From: Paenibacillus sp. FSL R7-0273
Lineage (GTDB): Bacteria > Bacillota > Bacilli > Paenibacillales > Paenibacillaceae
Assembly (NCBI RefSeq): GCF_000758625.1
Contig: NZ_CP009283.1
Span: forward strand, 199,501 to 263,500
DNA length: 64,000 nucleotides
Direction of reading: 5' to 3'
The notes beneath the pieces are model-generated. The model ran no database searches, was not told the DNA's origin, and saw only the letters and a program-made list of their open reading frames with translations. Of the stretch, positions 26,617 to 35,255 are shown one piece after another. How positions within the stretch are numbered: position 1 is the stretch's first letter; each line of letters opens with the position of its first letter. The position numbers and the translations under genes are program-made.

Positions 26617-27660
26617 TTAGCCCTCACCCAGCTCAGTATGAAGCTGACTCAGGATAGAAGCATGCCAGGAATACAGATCACCGGGGGCAATGGACAGAAA
26701 CTTCCTTTTATCGATATTAATCTGGTCTCCGGTAACTGAGGTAAAGCGGATAAAGGGCTCTGCCGACAGCATCGATAAGTCTGCTCTGGCTGTCCAGTCC
26801 GCTACAGTTAGGGTGTCCTGGGCCAGCAGGAGATTCAGTAGGTCGTAAAAGGTTTTGTGCATGATATTGAGCGGATATTCCGGGCATTCCCGGCTGATAA
26901 GATAAGCATCAATTTCATTCCAATAACGGGAGATGGCGGCCTGCCGGCTACTTAGACTTTCTAAAGAAAAGTCCCCGGTACCCATGATCTTCAGCAGGCC
27001 CTCCTCCCATCCGGCAGGTGTCCATGGCAGCGTGCGGCTTAGATGGATCAGCCATTTTGAATGCGGCACGTACTCACGGTTGGCAATGAACAATGCTTCG
27101 ATTAATTGTACTGCCGCTGTATTCAGCATGGCGTGGCCCTGAACTGGATCTCCCCGGTGAAGCCAGATGTCGCCAGCCAGCCGGTAATGCCACCAGCAGC
27201 TGAACATCAGCCCTTCAGCCTGCAGCCGCCCCGGCCGCTCGGCCAGCTTCGTTCGGACCAGCCCTGCGATTTGCCCTTCGGGGTCATACAGGGTCCGGGC
27301 ATAGGACAAATCCCATAAGGCTGTACTGTCCCAGGTTTTCCGCAGCTCTTCCTCCAAGCTCACGGCTTTGATGTCATAGAGATACCAGCCTATTCTGGTT
27401 ATACCAAGCGGCAGTGGAGACTGCCCGCCGGACCACAGCGTATATTGTCCGGCCTCCAGATAAAAGACCAGGTCAATCTCCGAAAATTCATCGGCATATC
27501 CGCGTGAGCATCCACCGTTCAGCGTTATGCCGCAGACTCCCTCCAGGGCGGCAAACCCGGGAAGCCGCTCCTTTAGCTCCTTCAGCATCTCAGGGAGCAG
27601 ATTAAGGCTGTTTACTGTTACATGGGGTCTATCTACAGGCACATGAGTATTAATATCCAT
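26617..27660 (-). CDS. Nucleotidyltransferase-fold protein
   Basis: 347-residue protein. Residues about 35-65 (VCGITLNGGCSRGYADEFSEIDLVFYLEAG) carry the nucleotidyltransferase pattern G-[GS]-x-S-R-G-x(6)-S-E-[IV]-D-[LF], as in aminoglycoside and related adenylyltransferases; the remainder is helical (a DUF4037-type C-terminal helical domain would fit). The start is ATG 27660, with AGGTGAT four bases upstream; a longer frame would extend across the tRNA promoter region and is unlikely. It stands alone between the XRE gene and tRNA-Leu. Substrate unknown. Confidence 0.75.
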   Translation of the reverse strand: MDINTHVPVDRPHVTVNSLNLLPEMLKELKERLPGFAALEGVCGITLNGGCSRGYADEFSEIDLVFYLEAGQYTLWSGGQSPLPLGITRIGWYLYDIKAVSLEEELRKTWDSTALWDLSYARTLYDPEGQIAGLVRTKLAERPGRLQAEGLMFSCWWHYRLAGDIWLHRGDPVQGHAMLNTAAVQLIEALFIANREYVPHSKWLIHLSRTLPWTPAGWEEGLLKIMGTGDFSLESLSSRQAAISRYWNEIDAYLISRECPEYPLNIMHKTFYDLLNLLLAQDTLTVADWTARADLSMLSAEPFIRFTSVTGDQINIDKRKFLSIAPGDLYSWHASILSQLHTELGEG

Positions 27661-27738
27661 ATCAATCACCTCAATCCCAATATATAGCAGGATGAAGCAA
27701 GAAGCATTGGAGATTTTTTTTGAAATATAAAAAATAGC

Positions 27739-27767
27739 TTGCGCGATTCTCAAATTCATGATATATT
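27739..27767 (+). promoter_or_regulatory. Promoter of tRNA-Leu
   Basis: TTGCGC (27739-27744) and TATATT (27762-27767) with a 17-base spacer, 26 bases before the tRNA. Confidence 0.7.
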
Positions 27768-27793
27768 CATTCTTGTGCCGCGATAAACAATTT

Positions 27794-27877
27794 GCGGTCG
27801 TGGCGGAATTGGCAGACGCGCACGGTTCAGGTCCGTGTGGTAGCAATACCGTGGAGGTTCGAGTCCTCTCGACCGCA
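27794..27877 (+). tRNA. tRNA-Leu (anticodon CAG)
   Basis: 84-base class II tRNA. The acceptor stem GCGGTCG pairs with CGACCGC, with discriminator A. The anticodon arm is CACGG-TTCAGGT-CCGTG, giving CAG; a long variable arm (GGTAGCAATACC) is typical of Leu; the T-arm contains GTTCGAGTC. The CCA end is not encoded. A terminator follows. Confidence 0.96.
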
Positions 27878-27888
27878 TAACAGCAAAG

Positions 27889-27928
27889 AAGCTTCCGAAT
27901 TGCCCTTGGGCAGTCCGGAAGCTTTTTT
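27889..27928 (+). terminator. Rho-independent terminator of tRNA-Leu
   Basis: AAGCTTCCG pairs with CGGAAGCTT, with a short inner stem, and continues into TTTTTT. Confidence 0.88.
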
Positions 27929-27944
27929 CATTTTAACGAGCCGC

Positions 27945-28290
27945 ACGGCGGCGGGGGAGTGCAAGTGCCGGGTGCGAGTACCGGATGGCTGAGTACTGGT
28001 ACAGAGCGGACTGCAAGTACCGAATATTGTGCAAATGCCGAGTGTTGAATACGAGTAATGGGTGTTGAACTAACGCTAAGTGCAGAGTGATATTGGCGAG
28101 TGGCCGAGTGAAGTAACTGGTTGAGTGCTGATGCTGGGCGAAGCGCAAAATGCGAGTGCGGTACCGAGTAGTAATGATGAGTAGCCGAGTAAAGTAGCTG
28201 GTTAAGTGCTGGTGCTAGGTAGGAGTGCTGAGTGCTAGTGGTGGGCAGTTGAGTGCAAGAAGCTGGCTGAGTGCTGATGCCGAGATCGTG
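27945..28290. repeat. Gene-free region of degenerate GAGT/GTGC short repeats
   Basis: About 345 bases show the words GAGT, AAGTA and GTGCTGA, GTGCCGA again and again (for example gagtgctgatgc, gagtaccgaatattg, gagtgctgagtgctag) without strict period. I see no coding frame with a ribosome binding site, and no known RNA. The remaining 28291-28664 contains the inverted repeat listed next and otherwise nothing I can name. Confidence 0.55.
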
Positions 28291-28360
28291 CTAGCGCCGG
28301 TACATCACTCCAAGCTAAACACCAGAATCCTTATGTCCCCTCAAAAGCACATTTCGTTCG

Positions 28361-28498
28361 GCTAACGGACTGTAGCGCCTTTATATGCTCCTGATTGGCG
28401 GCTGCTGAGGCCAGAACCGGCATATAAGAGCACTGGAGTCCGTTAGCATGCCCAAAAAGCAGGTTTAGCCAAAATAACGTCATCTGAGTCCGTTTAGC
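28361..28498. repeat. 28-bp inverted repeat element with a partial third arm
   Basis: The left arm 28361-28388 (GCTAACGGACTGTAG...ATATGC) and right arm 28420-28447 are reverse complements at 23 of 28 positions, with a 31-base centre. A third half-arm, GAGTCCGTTTAGC, occurs at 28486-28498. This has the form of a small non-coding repeat or degenerate miniature element; no transposase gene is nearby. Confidence 0.7.
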
Positions 28499-28664
28499 TC
28501 AGACAGAGCAGGAATGGACAGGCTTCGTGGTGAATAATCACCCGCCCCCGGCCTCCATGCCAGTCAGCCCCGAATTCCTCCGCATCAGTCAGGCCCGCCG
28601 CGCTCATGCTTCCGTGCCCGTCAGCCCGCCCCCCTCGCCAAAACCAAACCGCCGCGCTCTCCGC

Positions 28665-29576
28665 TTAGTAAGATAGCAGGGCCGGGGCATTCCCCGGAAC
28701 GGCCTGCTGCTTGCGGAACGCGGAGGGTGACATGCCGCTCAGCTTATTAAAAATCCGGTTAAACTGCGAGAAGCTGGTGAAGCCGCATTGCTCGGCAATG
28801 CCGGAGATTTTGTGGCGGGTATGGACCAGCAGATGCTGGGCTTTACGGACCCGGGTGGTCTGAATATACTCGGTCAGGGTGGAGCCGGTGACGATCCGGA
28901 ACTGATGCGACAGGTAATACGGGCTGATGAAAAACGCCCTGGAGATTGAATCCAAAGACAGCTCGCTGCTGTAATTGCTGTGAATGTAGGCGGTGATGGA
29001 ATAGATTTTTTGCGCGTTGGCACTGCCGGCTTCCTCCAGCACATAGCTGTTCTTATCCTGCTGCTGGGACAGGGTGCACAGAAACTGCTGAAACAGCGTG
29101 TGAACCAGTACCGGATTGAGCGGAGAGCTGCTGTGTGACAGGGTGAAAATGGCATTGAGCGGATCAAAAACGGCACTCCGCGGCTCACCCGTCAGACGGT
29201 AGATCGGAATCTCTTCAGCGAAGGGAAGCAGCATGCTTTTGTAAGCGTTCTCTAAACCGGATATATTGGCGGGCATGGCAAAATTAATAATCAGCCGCTT
29301 ATGCGGCGGCCCTACCGGATACTGGGTCATATGCAGCAGATAGGGGCGGAGCAGAACAATGTCATACTGCCGGAGGGCATGAATTTTACCGTCGATAACA
29401 TGAGTAGCCCGGGAATCCATCAGAATATGAATCTCATAAAAATCATGGTCATGCTGAAACTCCATATTGATATTGTGGGACCGCTCATCATAGTCAAAAT
29501 AGTAAAAAAGCGGGTCACCGGGAGTGTTAATGTTAACGCTGAATCCCTGCTCATATAACAAGCCGTTTTCAAGCAT
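28665..29576 (-). CDS. AraC-family regulator with cupin sensor domain
   Basis: About 303 residues. The N-terminal part has an AraC-type cupin (FQHDHDFYEIHILMD, then LRQYDIVLLRPYLLHM), used for sugar binding; the C-terminal 100 residues are two helix-turn-helices (LDSISRAFFISPYYLSHQFRIVTGSTLTEYI ... ISGIAEQCGFTSFSQFNRIFNKLSGMSPSAFR). The gene is divergent from the GH38-GH105 pair, so it most likely regulates them. I give ATG 29576 (AAGGCGGCGAG upstream); a TTG start at 29639 with GGGGAG six bases before it would add 21 residues and cannot be excluded. Confidence 0.88.
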   Translation of the reverse strand: MLENGLLYEQGFSVNINTPGDPLFYYFDYDERSHNINMEFQHDHDFYEIHILMDSRATHVIDGKIHALRQYDIVLLRPYLLHMTQYPVGPPHKRLIINFAMPANISGLENAYKSMLLPFAEEIPIYRLTGEPRSAVFDPLNAIFTLSHSSSPLNPVLVHTLFQQFLCTLSQQQDKNSYVLEEAGSANAQKIYSITAYIHSNYSSELSLDSISRAFFISPYYLSHQFRIVTGSTLTEYIQTTRVRKAQHLLVHTRHKISGIAEQCGFTSFSQFNRIFNKLSGMSPSAFRKQQAVPGNAPALLSY

Positions 29577-29743
29577 AGACGCTCGCCGCCTTATTCCGTG
29601 ATTTTCTCTATTATAGGTTTCAAAAAGCAAAATATGCAATAAAATCTCCCCATTCCCGCAAATAAAGCGTAGTTTTTGAGCAGCGGGATTTGCTATATTG
29701 GCCGTATGGAAGCGGATACAATCGGATACAAGGGGTGATACAT

Positions 29744-32700
29744 TTGTTTTTGACAGAGGAAAAGCTGATCCGCCGTCAGGCGGAGGTTGGAAAGCACAGA
29801 TATATCAAGGTAACCGAGCTTGCGGAGCTGGAGCTGGCAGAGGACGAGGACGGGAAGAACGGTGTGTGTCCGGAAAGTGTTGTCTTTGACGGGATTATCC
29901 GGCTGAATGAGCAGTGGAGCGGGCGGGACCGTTATGTCTGGCTGCGGGCAACAGCGGTGCTGCCTGAGAAAAAAGCAGGCTTCAAGCTGGCCGGCAGATT
30001 TGATTTCGGTAAATCCGGGGGCTTCAATAACTCCGGGTTTGAATCGCTGCTGTTTGTAAACGGTTCACCGTATCAGGGTGTGGATACGAACCACCAGGAG
30101 GTTATTTTTGGCGATGAATTAGGCGGCAGGGCGGTGGAGCTTGTGTTCCGGCTGTGGTCCGGCCTTGAGGGCGGGGGAGCACCGAGGATACAGGAGCACA
30201 GGATCAGCGAGGCGATGATAGGCTATCTGGATGAACGGATTGATGATCTGTTCTATATGTCCCAGGCGGCGATTGATACGTTCCGTTATTTGAACCGGGA
30301 CCAGCCTGAGAAGCAGTGGCTGAAGCAGGCGCTGGATGCCGCGTTCCGCGGGATTGACTGGACGGAGCCCGGCTCTGAGGGGCATATCAGCTCCATGTAC
30401 CGGGCAGGCGCGAGCCTGAACGAAGCGGTGGAGGCGATGCCGAAGACCTTTGATGTGACGCTTACGATGCTTGGACATACGCATATCGATGTCGCCTGGC
30501 TGTGGCAGCTGAAGCATACCCGGGAAAAAGCGGCCCGTTCCTTCTCGACCGTCCTGCGGCTGATGCAGGAATATCCGGAATACCAGTTCATGCAGTCACA
30601 GCCGCAGCTGTATGCGTATCTGGAGCAGGATTACCCCGAGCTGTTCGGGCAGATCAGGGAGCGGATCAAGGAGGGGCGCTGGGAGCCGGAGGGGGCCATG
30701 TGGCTGGAGTCGGACTGCAATATTCCATCCGGCGAATCGTTAGTCCGTCAGATTCTGGCCGGCAAACGTTACTTCCGGGAGCGGTTCGGCATCGAGAGCA
30801 AATATCTGTGGCTGCCGGACGTGTTCGGTTACAGCTGGGCGCTGCCGCAGATTCTGCGCAAGTCAGGCATAGATACCTTTATGACAACCAAAATCAGCTG
30901 GAACCAGTCCAACCGGATGCCGCATGATACGTTCTGGTGGCGCGGGATGGACGGGTCTGAAATATTGACTCATTTTATCACGACCTCGGAAAAAGACGGC
31001 GCTGCCTACACCTACAACGGCCGGATGACAGCAGGGCTGCTGCGCGGCATCTGGAACTCGTATCAGGATAAGGAGATCAACGACCATCTGCTGTTTGCGT
31101 ACGGCTGGGGTGACGGGGGCGGCGGGCCGACGCGGGATATGCTGGAGCTCCGCCGGCGCTTCGATAAGCTTCCGGGTATTCCTAAGCTTAAGCCTGGCAG
31201 CGCAGGTGAATATTTTGACGGGCTGCATGAGCGGATTGAGAATACAGATGCCTATGTGCATACCTGGAACGGCGAGCTGTATCTTGAATGCCACCGGGGA
31301 ACCTACACCTCCCAGGCCAGCAATAAAAAATACAACCGCCGCCTGGAGCTGCTCCTGCGTGATGCGGAATGGCTGCATACGCTGGCCGGCGTGAGCCGCG
31401 GCGATCTGGCGGCGGCTTATCCCGCTGCCGAGCTGGACGGCATCTGGGAGATTCTGCTGCGCAACCAGTTCCATGACATTATCCCGGGTTCCTCGATCAA
31501 GGAGGTTTACCAGGACAGCGATCTGGAATATGCGGAGGGTGAGGCCCGTGCGCTGGCATTGCTGAGCGGAGCGGGTGCAGCGGAAGAGGACAGCGTGGCT
31601 GATAGCGGAGGCAGTTACTTCACGCTGCTGAGCAGCTCGTCCTGGGAAGGAGCGCAGCTGCTGGAGCTGCCGGGTGACGCCGCAGATACAGGCGTCATTC
31701 TGGATGCCGCCGGACAGCTGCTGGAGCAGCAGCGGACCGCAGACGGCGGCTGGCTGGTATATGTGCCCGCCGTACCGGCATTTGGTACGGCGGTGCTGCA
31801 GTGCGGGACGGAGCCGGCGGGTGCCGGCAGCGCAGAAGAGGCCTGCCCGCTGGCAGAGGTCAGCGATGGCCGGCTGACTACACCGCTGATTGAAGCGGCC
31901 TGGAACGGGCAGGGGCATTTTACCTCGCTGCGCGACCGCCGCAGCGGCCGGGAGCTGCTGGAGCCGGGACAGCGCGGCAATGTGCTTCAGGTGTTTGAAG
32001 ACAAGCCGCTGGATTTTGAGGCCTGGGATATCGATATCTTTTATCAGGAGAAAATGACGGAAGTCTCGCAGCTTACAGAGTGCAAAGTAACAGAGAATGG
32101 TCCGCTGCGGACGGTGCTGCACATGGCGTGGACGTATAACCGCTCGGTTATTACGCAGGACATTATTTTTTACCGGGATACCGCACGGATTGATTTCCGG
32201 ACGGAGATGGACTGGCAGGGGCATAACCAGCTGCTTAAGGCGGCTTTTCCGGTCGATGTCCATGCGCTTGAAGCAACCTACGATATCCAGTTCGGTAATG
32301 TCAGACGGCCGACTCACTGGAATACGAGCTGGGATTATGCCCGGTTCGAGAGCGTAGGCCACCAGTGGGCTGATGTCAGCGAGCAGGGTTTCGGCGTTGC
32401 GCTGCTCAATGACTGCAAATACGGCTATGACATCAAGGACAGCGTGCTGCGGCTGACGCTGCTGAAATCGGCGGTGCATCCTAATCCGGAGCAGGATCAG
32501 GGGCATCATGCTTTTACGTATGCGCTGTATCCGCATGAGGGGGATTTCATCAGGGGCCGGGTGGTACAGGAGGCCTGGGAGCTGAACAATCCGCTGCGTA
32601 CCATTCCAGGCCGGCTGGACTTGGATTCACTGTTCTCCATTACAGGCGGGCATGTCCTGGTTGATGCCGTTAAGCGCGCAGAGGACGGGGATGGCGTAGT

Positions 32701-32884
32701 GCTGCGTCTGCATGAGTATGGGGGTGCCCGCAGTGAGGTGCGTGTTGAAAGCGGATATTCCATAGCCGCCTGGCAGGAATGCAGCCTGATGGAGGAGCCG
32801 GAGGGTGAGTGGCAGGAGCGGGAGCTTGCTTTTCAGATCAGACCTTATGAAATTAGAACGTTCAGAATTAGAATGGGCAGGTAA
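29744..32884 (+). CDS. Alpha-mannosidase, glycoside hydrolase family 38
   Basis: 1046-residue retaining alpha-mannosidase, probably cytoplasmic since no signal peptide is seen. The metal-binding GHTHIDVAWLW and the nucleophile D359 in LPDVFGYSWALPQI are the family hallmarks; GAMWLESDCNIPSGESLVRQ and NQFHDIIPGSS also fit. The N-terminal jelly-roll, catalytic alpha/beta barrel, helical middle and large C-terminal beta-domains (GNVRRPTHWNTSWDYARFE) are in the usual order and length. I chose TTG 29744 because AAGGGGTGAT lies just upstream; the in-frame codons from 29690 have no ribosome binding site. It starts a two-gene unit with GH105, 23 bases downstream, and is divergent from the AraC regulator. 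Confidence 0.93.
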   Translation: MFLTEEKLIRRQAEVGKHRYIKVTELAELELAEDEDGKNGVCPESVVFDGIIRLNEQWSGRDRYVWLRATAVLPEKKAGFKLAGRFDFGKSGGFNNSGFESLLFVNGSPYQGVDTNHQEVIFGDELGGRAVELVFRLWSGLEGGGAPRIQEHRISEAMIGYLDERIDDLFYMSQAAIDTFRYLNRDQPEKQWLKQALDAAFRGIDWTEPGSEGHISSMYRAGASLNEAVEAMPKTFDVTLTMLGHTHIDVAWLWQLKHTREKAARSFSTVLRLMQEYPEYQFMQSQPQLYAYLEQDYPELFGQIRERIKEGRWEPEGAMWLESDCNIPSGESLVRQILAGKRYFRERFGIESKYLWLPDVFGYSWALPQILRKSGIDTFMTTKISWNQSNRMPHDTFWWRGMDGSEILTHFITTSEKDGAAYTYNGRMTAGLLRGIWNSYQDKEINDHLLFAYGWGDGGGGPTRDMLELRRRFDKLPGIPKLKPGSAGEYFDGLHERIENTDAYVHTWNGELYLECHRGTYTSQASNKKYNRRLELLLRDAEWLHTLAGVSRGDLAAAYPAAELDGIWEILLRNQFHDIIPGSSIKEVYQDSDLEYAEGEARALALLSGAGAAEEDSVADSGGSYFTLLSSSSWEGAQLLELPGDAADTGVILDAAGQLLEQQRTADGGWLVYVPAVPAFGTAVLQCGTEPAGAGSAEEACPLAEVSDGRLTTPLIEAAWNGQGHFTSLRDRRSGRELLEPGQRGNVLQVFEDKPLDFEAWDIDIFYQEKMTEVSQLTECKVTENGPLRTVLHMAWTYNRSVITQDIIFYRDTARIDFRTEMDWQGHNQLLKAAFPVDVHALEATYDIQFGNVRRPTHWNTSWDYARFESVGHQWADVSEQGFGVALLNDCKYGYDIKDSVLRLTLLKSAVHPNPEQDQGHHAFTYALYPHEGDFIRGRVVQEAWELNNPLRTIPGRLDLDSLFSITGGHVLVDAVKRAEDGDGVVLRLHEYGGARSEVRVESGYSIAAWQECSLMEEPEGEWQERELAFQIRPYEIRTFRIRMGR

Positions 32885-32907
32885 CATAGCTGAGAGGAGA
32901 TTGGAAC

Positions 32908-34035
32908 ATGACTGTACAAGGATATGGACAAAAGCCGGATAAAGCGGAAATCATCAGCAAGCTGAACAAGGTATCGGATAAGCTGCTGAAGCTGGACCGT
33001 CCGGATAATGAGGCTGAGCTGCAGAATCTGGGGGAGGATGCCGGGCGGCGGGGGTATTTCGCCCGTGATTTCGGGATGGAGGAATGGGACTGGCCGCAGG
33101 GAGTCGGGCTGTACGGGCTGCAGAAGCTGGACCGGCATTTTGCAGACGGGCGTTACTCTGCCTATGCTAAGCCTTGGATGAGCCGTCAGCTGGAAAAAGG
33201 GCTGCCCAGCTGCAACATCAACACAACCGCGCCGCTGCTGTCGCTGATGGAGCTTGCGGAGGCGGAGGAGCTGAGCCTGGAATGGGTAGAGTGGCTGATG
33301 AACGGGCTGCCGCGCACCAACGAGCAGGGCTATCAGCATGTGACGACAGGTGCGGACAAGAGTGAAGTGACTCTTAATGAGAATGAAATCTGGATTGATA
33401 CGCTGTTTATGGCTATTCTGTTCACGGCCAAGATGGGTGTAAAGTACGACAAGCCGGAGTGGCGGCAGACGTCACTGCATCAGCTGCTGCTACATATTAA
33501 ATATTTGTATGACAAAAAAACCGGGCTCTTCTATCACGGCTGGCATTTCACCGGCCGGCATAATTTCAGCGAGGCCTTCTGGTGCCGCGGCAACGGCTGG
33601 TTCAGCCTCGGCCTGCCGGAATATTTGGAGCTGATGCGCCCCTATCTGGACGAGGGCGTCTTCACGTATCTGCAGCAGGTTCTGCAGGCCCAGGCCGAGG
33701 CACTGCTGGCCTGCCAGGGCGCAGACGGACTGTGGCATACGCTGCTGGACGATCCGGACAGCTATACGGAAACGTCCGGCTCAGCGGCTATAGCGGCCGG
33801 TGTTCTGCACGGCGTGCGCCGGGGGCTGCTGCCGGAGGAATATGCTGCACTGGCGCTCAAGACAATTCAGGCGGTGCTGGACCGGATCGATGAAGAGGGG
33901 ACTGTGCTTGGCGTATCCGGCGGCACGCCGATCGGCAAGGCTAAGGAAGACTACAAAGGAATCATTATCGCTCCAATGGCCTACGGGCAGGCGATGACGC
34001 TGGTCGCGCTGGGCGAGGCTTTGCATTATTGCTGA
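32908..34035 (+). CDS. GH105/YteR-type unsaturated glucuronyl or rhamnogalacturonyl hydrolase
   Basis: 375-residue (alpha/alpha)6-barrel enzyme of GH105/GH88, hydrating the C4-C5 double bond of unsaturated uronic ends left by polysaccharide lyases. D164 in ENEIWIDTLFM corresponds to the catalytic Asp of YteR. HGWHFTGRHNFSEAFWCRGNGW is the characteristic substrate-site segment, and WDWPQGVGLYGL and ITTGADK-like loops also match. No signal peptide: cytoplasmic. GAGAGGAG precedes ATG 32908, 23 bases after the GH38 stop, so the two are cotranscribed. Its presence with an alpha-mannosidase suggests a mixed rhamnose/uronate or mannose-containing oligosaccharide, which is inference. Confidence 0.9.
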   Translation: MTVQGYGQKPDKAEIISKLNKVSDKLLKLDRPDNEAELQNLGEDAGRRGYFARDFGMEEWDWPQGVGLYGLQKLDRHFADGRYSAYAKPWMSRQLEKGLPSCNINTTAPLLSLMELAEAEELSLEWVEWLMNGLPRTNEQGYQHVTTGADKSEVTLNENEIWIDTLFMAILFTAKMGVKYDKPEWRQTSLHQLLLHIKYLYDKKTGLFYHGWHFTGRHNFSEAFWCRGNGWFSLGLPEYLELMRPYLDEGVFTYLQQVLQAQAEALLACQGADGLWHTLLDDPDSYTETSGSAAIAAGVLHGVRRGLLPEEYAALALKTIQAVLDRIDEEGTVLGVSGGTPIGKAKEDYKGIIIAPMAYGQAMTLVALGEALHYC

Positions 34036-34095
34036 GGCCTTTTGCTCCGTGAGGCAGATGAAAAAGGCGGGCTAAGAAACAAATCTAAAAAGTAC

Positions 34096-34124
34096 TTGTA
34101 GCCTGCTGCGGCTTGAAGTATACT
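34096..34124 (+). promoter_or_regulatory. Sigma-A-type promoter of iolG-iolB
   Basis: TTGTAG (34096-34101), 17-base spacer, TATACT (34119-34124). The iolC promoter has the same spacer and -10 box. Confidence 0.75.
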
Positions 34125-34135
34125 GATCTCGGAAA

Positions 34136-34150
34136 GGTTAAGCGCTTACC
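34136..34150. promoter_or_regulatory. LacI-type operator, iolG-iolB
   Basis: GGTTAAGCGCTTACC begins 11 bases after the -10 box, over the expected transcription start. The identical 15-mer lies at 37942-37956. It fits a LacI-family operator and also resembles a cre site. Proposed ligand: the repressor encoded at 36650, because the two sites flank its gene. Confidence 0.7.
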
Positions 34151-34170
34151 TTGAGGGAGGATAAGCGTAC

Positions 34171-35217
34171 ATGGGAAATCAAGTTACAGCGGGTATTATT
34201 GGCGCCGGAAGAATCGGGCGTCTGCATGCTGATAATCTGCGTGTGATGCCGTCATATAAGCTGAAATCGATCTCGGAGGCTTACTTGAGCGAGGAACTGC
34301 TTGCGTGGGCTGACAGCCGTGGTCTCGGTAATGTTTTTACGGATGGGGATGACATTCTGAATGATCCCGAGATTGATGCGGTGTTTATCTGTACACCGAC
34401 CGATACCCACGCTTCATGGATTGAACGGGCTGCACGTGCCGGAAAGCATATTTTCTGCGAAAAGCCGGTCAGCATGTCCTCGGCCGAGACGAGCCGGGCG
34501 CTGCAGACTGCCAAAGAGGCAGGCGTGCTGCTTCAGGTAGGCTTCAACCGACGGATGGACCCGAACTTCCGCAAGCTCAAGCAGCTCGTCCAGGCAGGCG
34601 AGCTGGGCAGAACGCATATTGTTAAGATTACTTCACGTGATCCGCAGCCGCCCGGTGAGGCCTATGTGCGCTCCTCCGGCGGAATGTTTATGGATATGAC
34701 GATTCATGATTTCGATATGGCCCGCTATCTGATGGGCGAGGAAGTGGCCGAAGTATATACCCGTGGCGCCAATCTGATCGACCCGATGTTCGGCCGCTGC
34801 GGTGATGTGGATACAGCTGTGATTACGCTGACTTTTACCAGCGGTGCAATCTGCATTATTGATAACAGCCGGCAGGCTGTCTATGGTTATGACCAGCGGG
34901 TTGAGGTATTCGGCTCACAGGGAGCAGCTGTAGCTGATAACTGCCGCCCGACTACCGTAGAGGTGTCCACTGCTTCTGCTGTTACCCGTGATCAGCCGCT
35001 GCATTTTTTCCTGGAGCGTTACAACCGGGCGTTTACTGATGAAGTAGCTGCATTTGCCCAGTCAATTATTCTGCAGGAGCCGGCTGTCTGCAGCGGCTAT
35101 GACGGTCAGCAGGCCCAGCTTATCGCTGAGGCTGCCCTGGAATCGCACCGGACCGGGCTTCCGGTCAAGCTGTCCGCTTTTGCGGCAGAGGAACGCTCGG
35201 AGGAGATAGAGGCCTAG
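34171..35217 (+). CDS. iolG: Inositol 2-dehydrogenase
   Basis: First step of inositol catabolism: NAD-dependent oxidation of myo-inositol to 2-keto-myo-inositol. 348 residues of the Gfo/Idh/MocA fold: Rossmann motif GIIGAGRIGRLHADNL, EKPVSM with the catalytic Lys at the end of the second strand-helix region, and GGMFMDMTIHDFDMARYLMGEEV with the conserved DMTIHDFDMAR. The central VGFNRRMDPNF also matches IolG. GGGAGG lies before ATG 34171. It is followed 38 bases later by iolB in one operon. Related scyllo-inositol dehydrogenases share these motifs, so an alternative specificity cannot be excluded. Confidence 0.9.
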   Translation: MGNQVTAGIIGAGRIGRLHADNLRVMPSYKLKSISEAYLSEELLAWADSRGLGNVFTDGDDILNDPEIDAVFICTPTDTHASWIERAARAGKHIFCEKPVSMSSAETSRALQTAKEAGVLLQVGFNRRMDPNFRKLKQLVQAGELGRTHIVKITSRDPQPPGEAYVRSSGGMFMDMTIHDFDMARYLMGEEVAEVYTRGANLIDPMFGRCGDVDTAVITLTFTSGAICIIDNSRQAVYGYDQRVEVFGSQGAAVADNCRPTTVEVSTASAVTRDQPLHFFLERYNRAFTDEVAAFAQSIILQEPAVCSGYDGQQAQLIAEAALESHRTGLPVKLSAFAAEERSEEIEA

Positions 35218-35255
35218 CAGTAGAGGCTATCTTGAACACGGAGGGAGCTGTAAGG

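Noticed and set aside
27792..27992. Forward ORF over tRNA-Leu
   Set aside because: Begins at the tRNA and includes its terminator; the tRNA cloverleaf is clear.
30863..32536. 557-residue reverse ORF in the alpha-mannosidase gene
   Set aside because: A long antisense frame caused by GC-rich codon use; no ribosome binding site and no family motif; the forward gene is certain.
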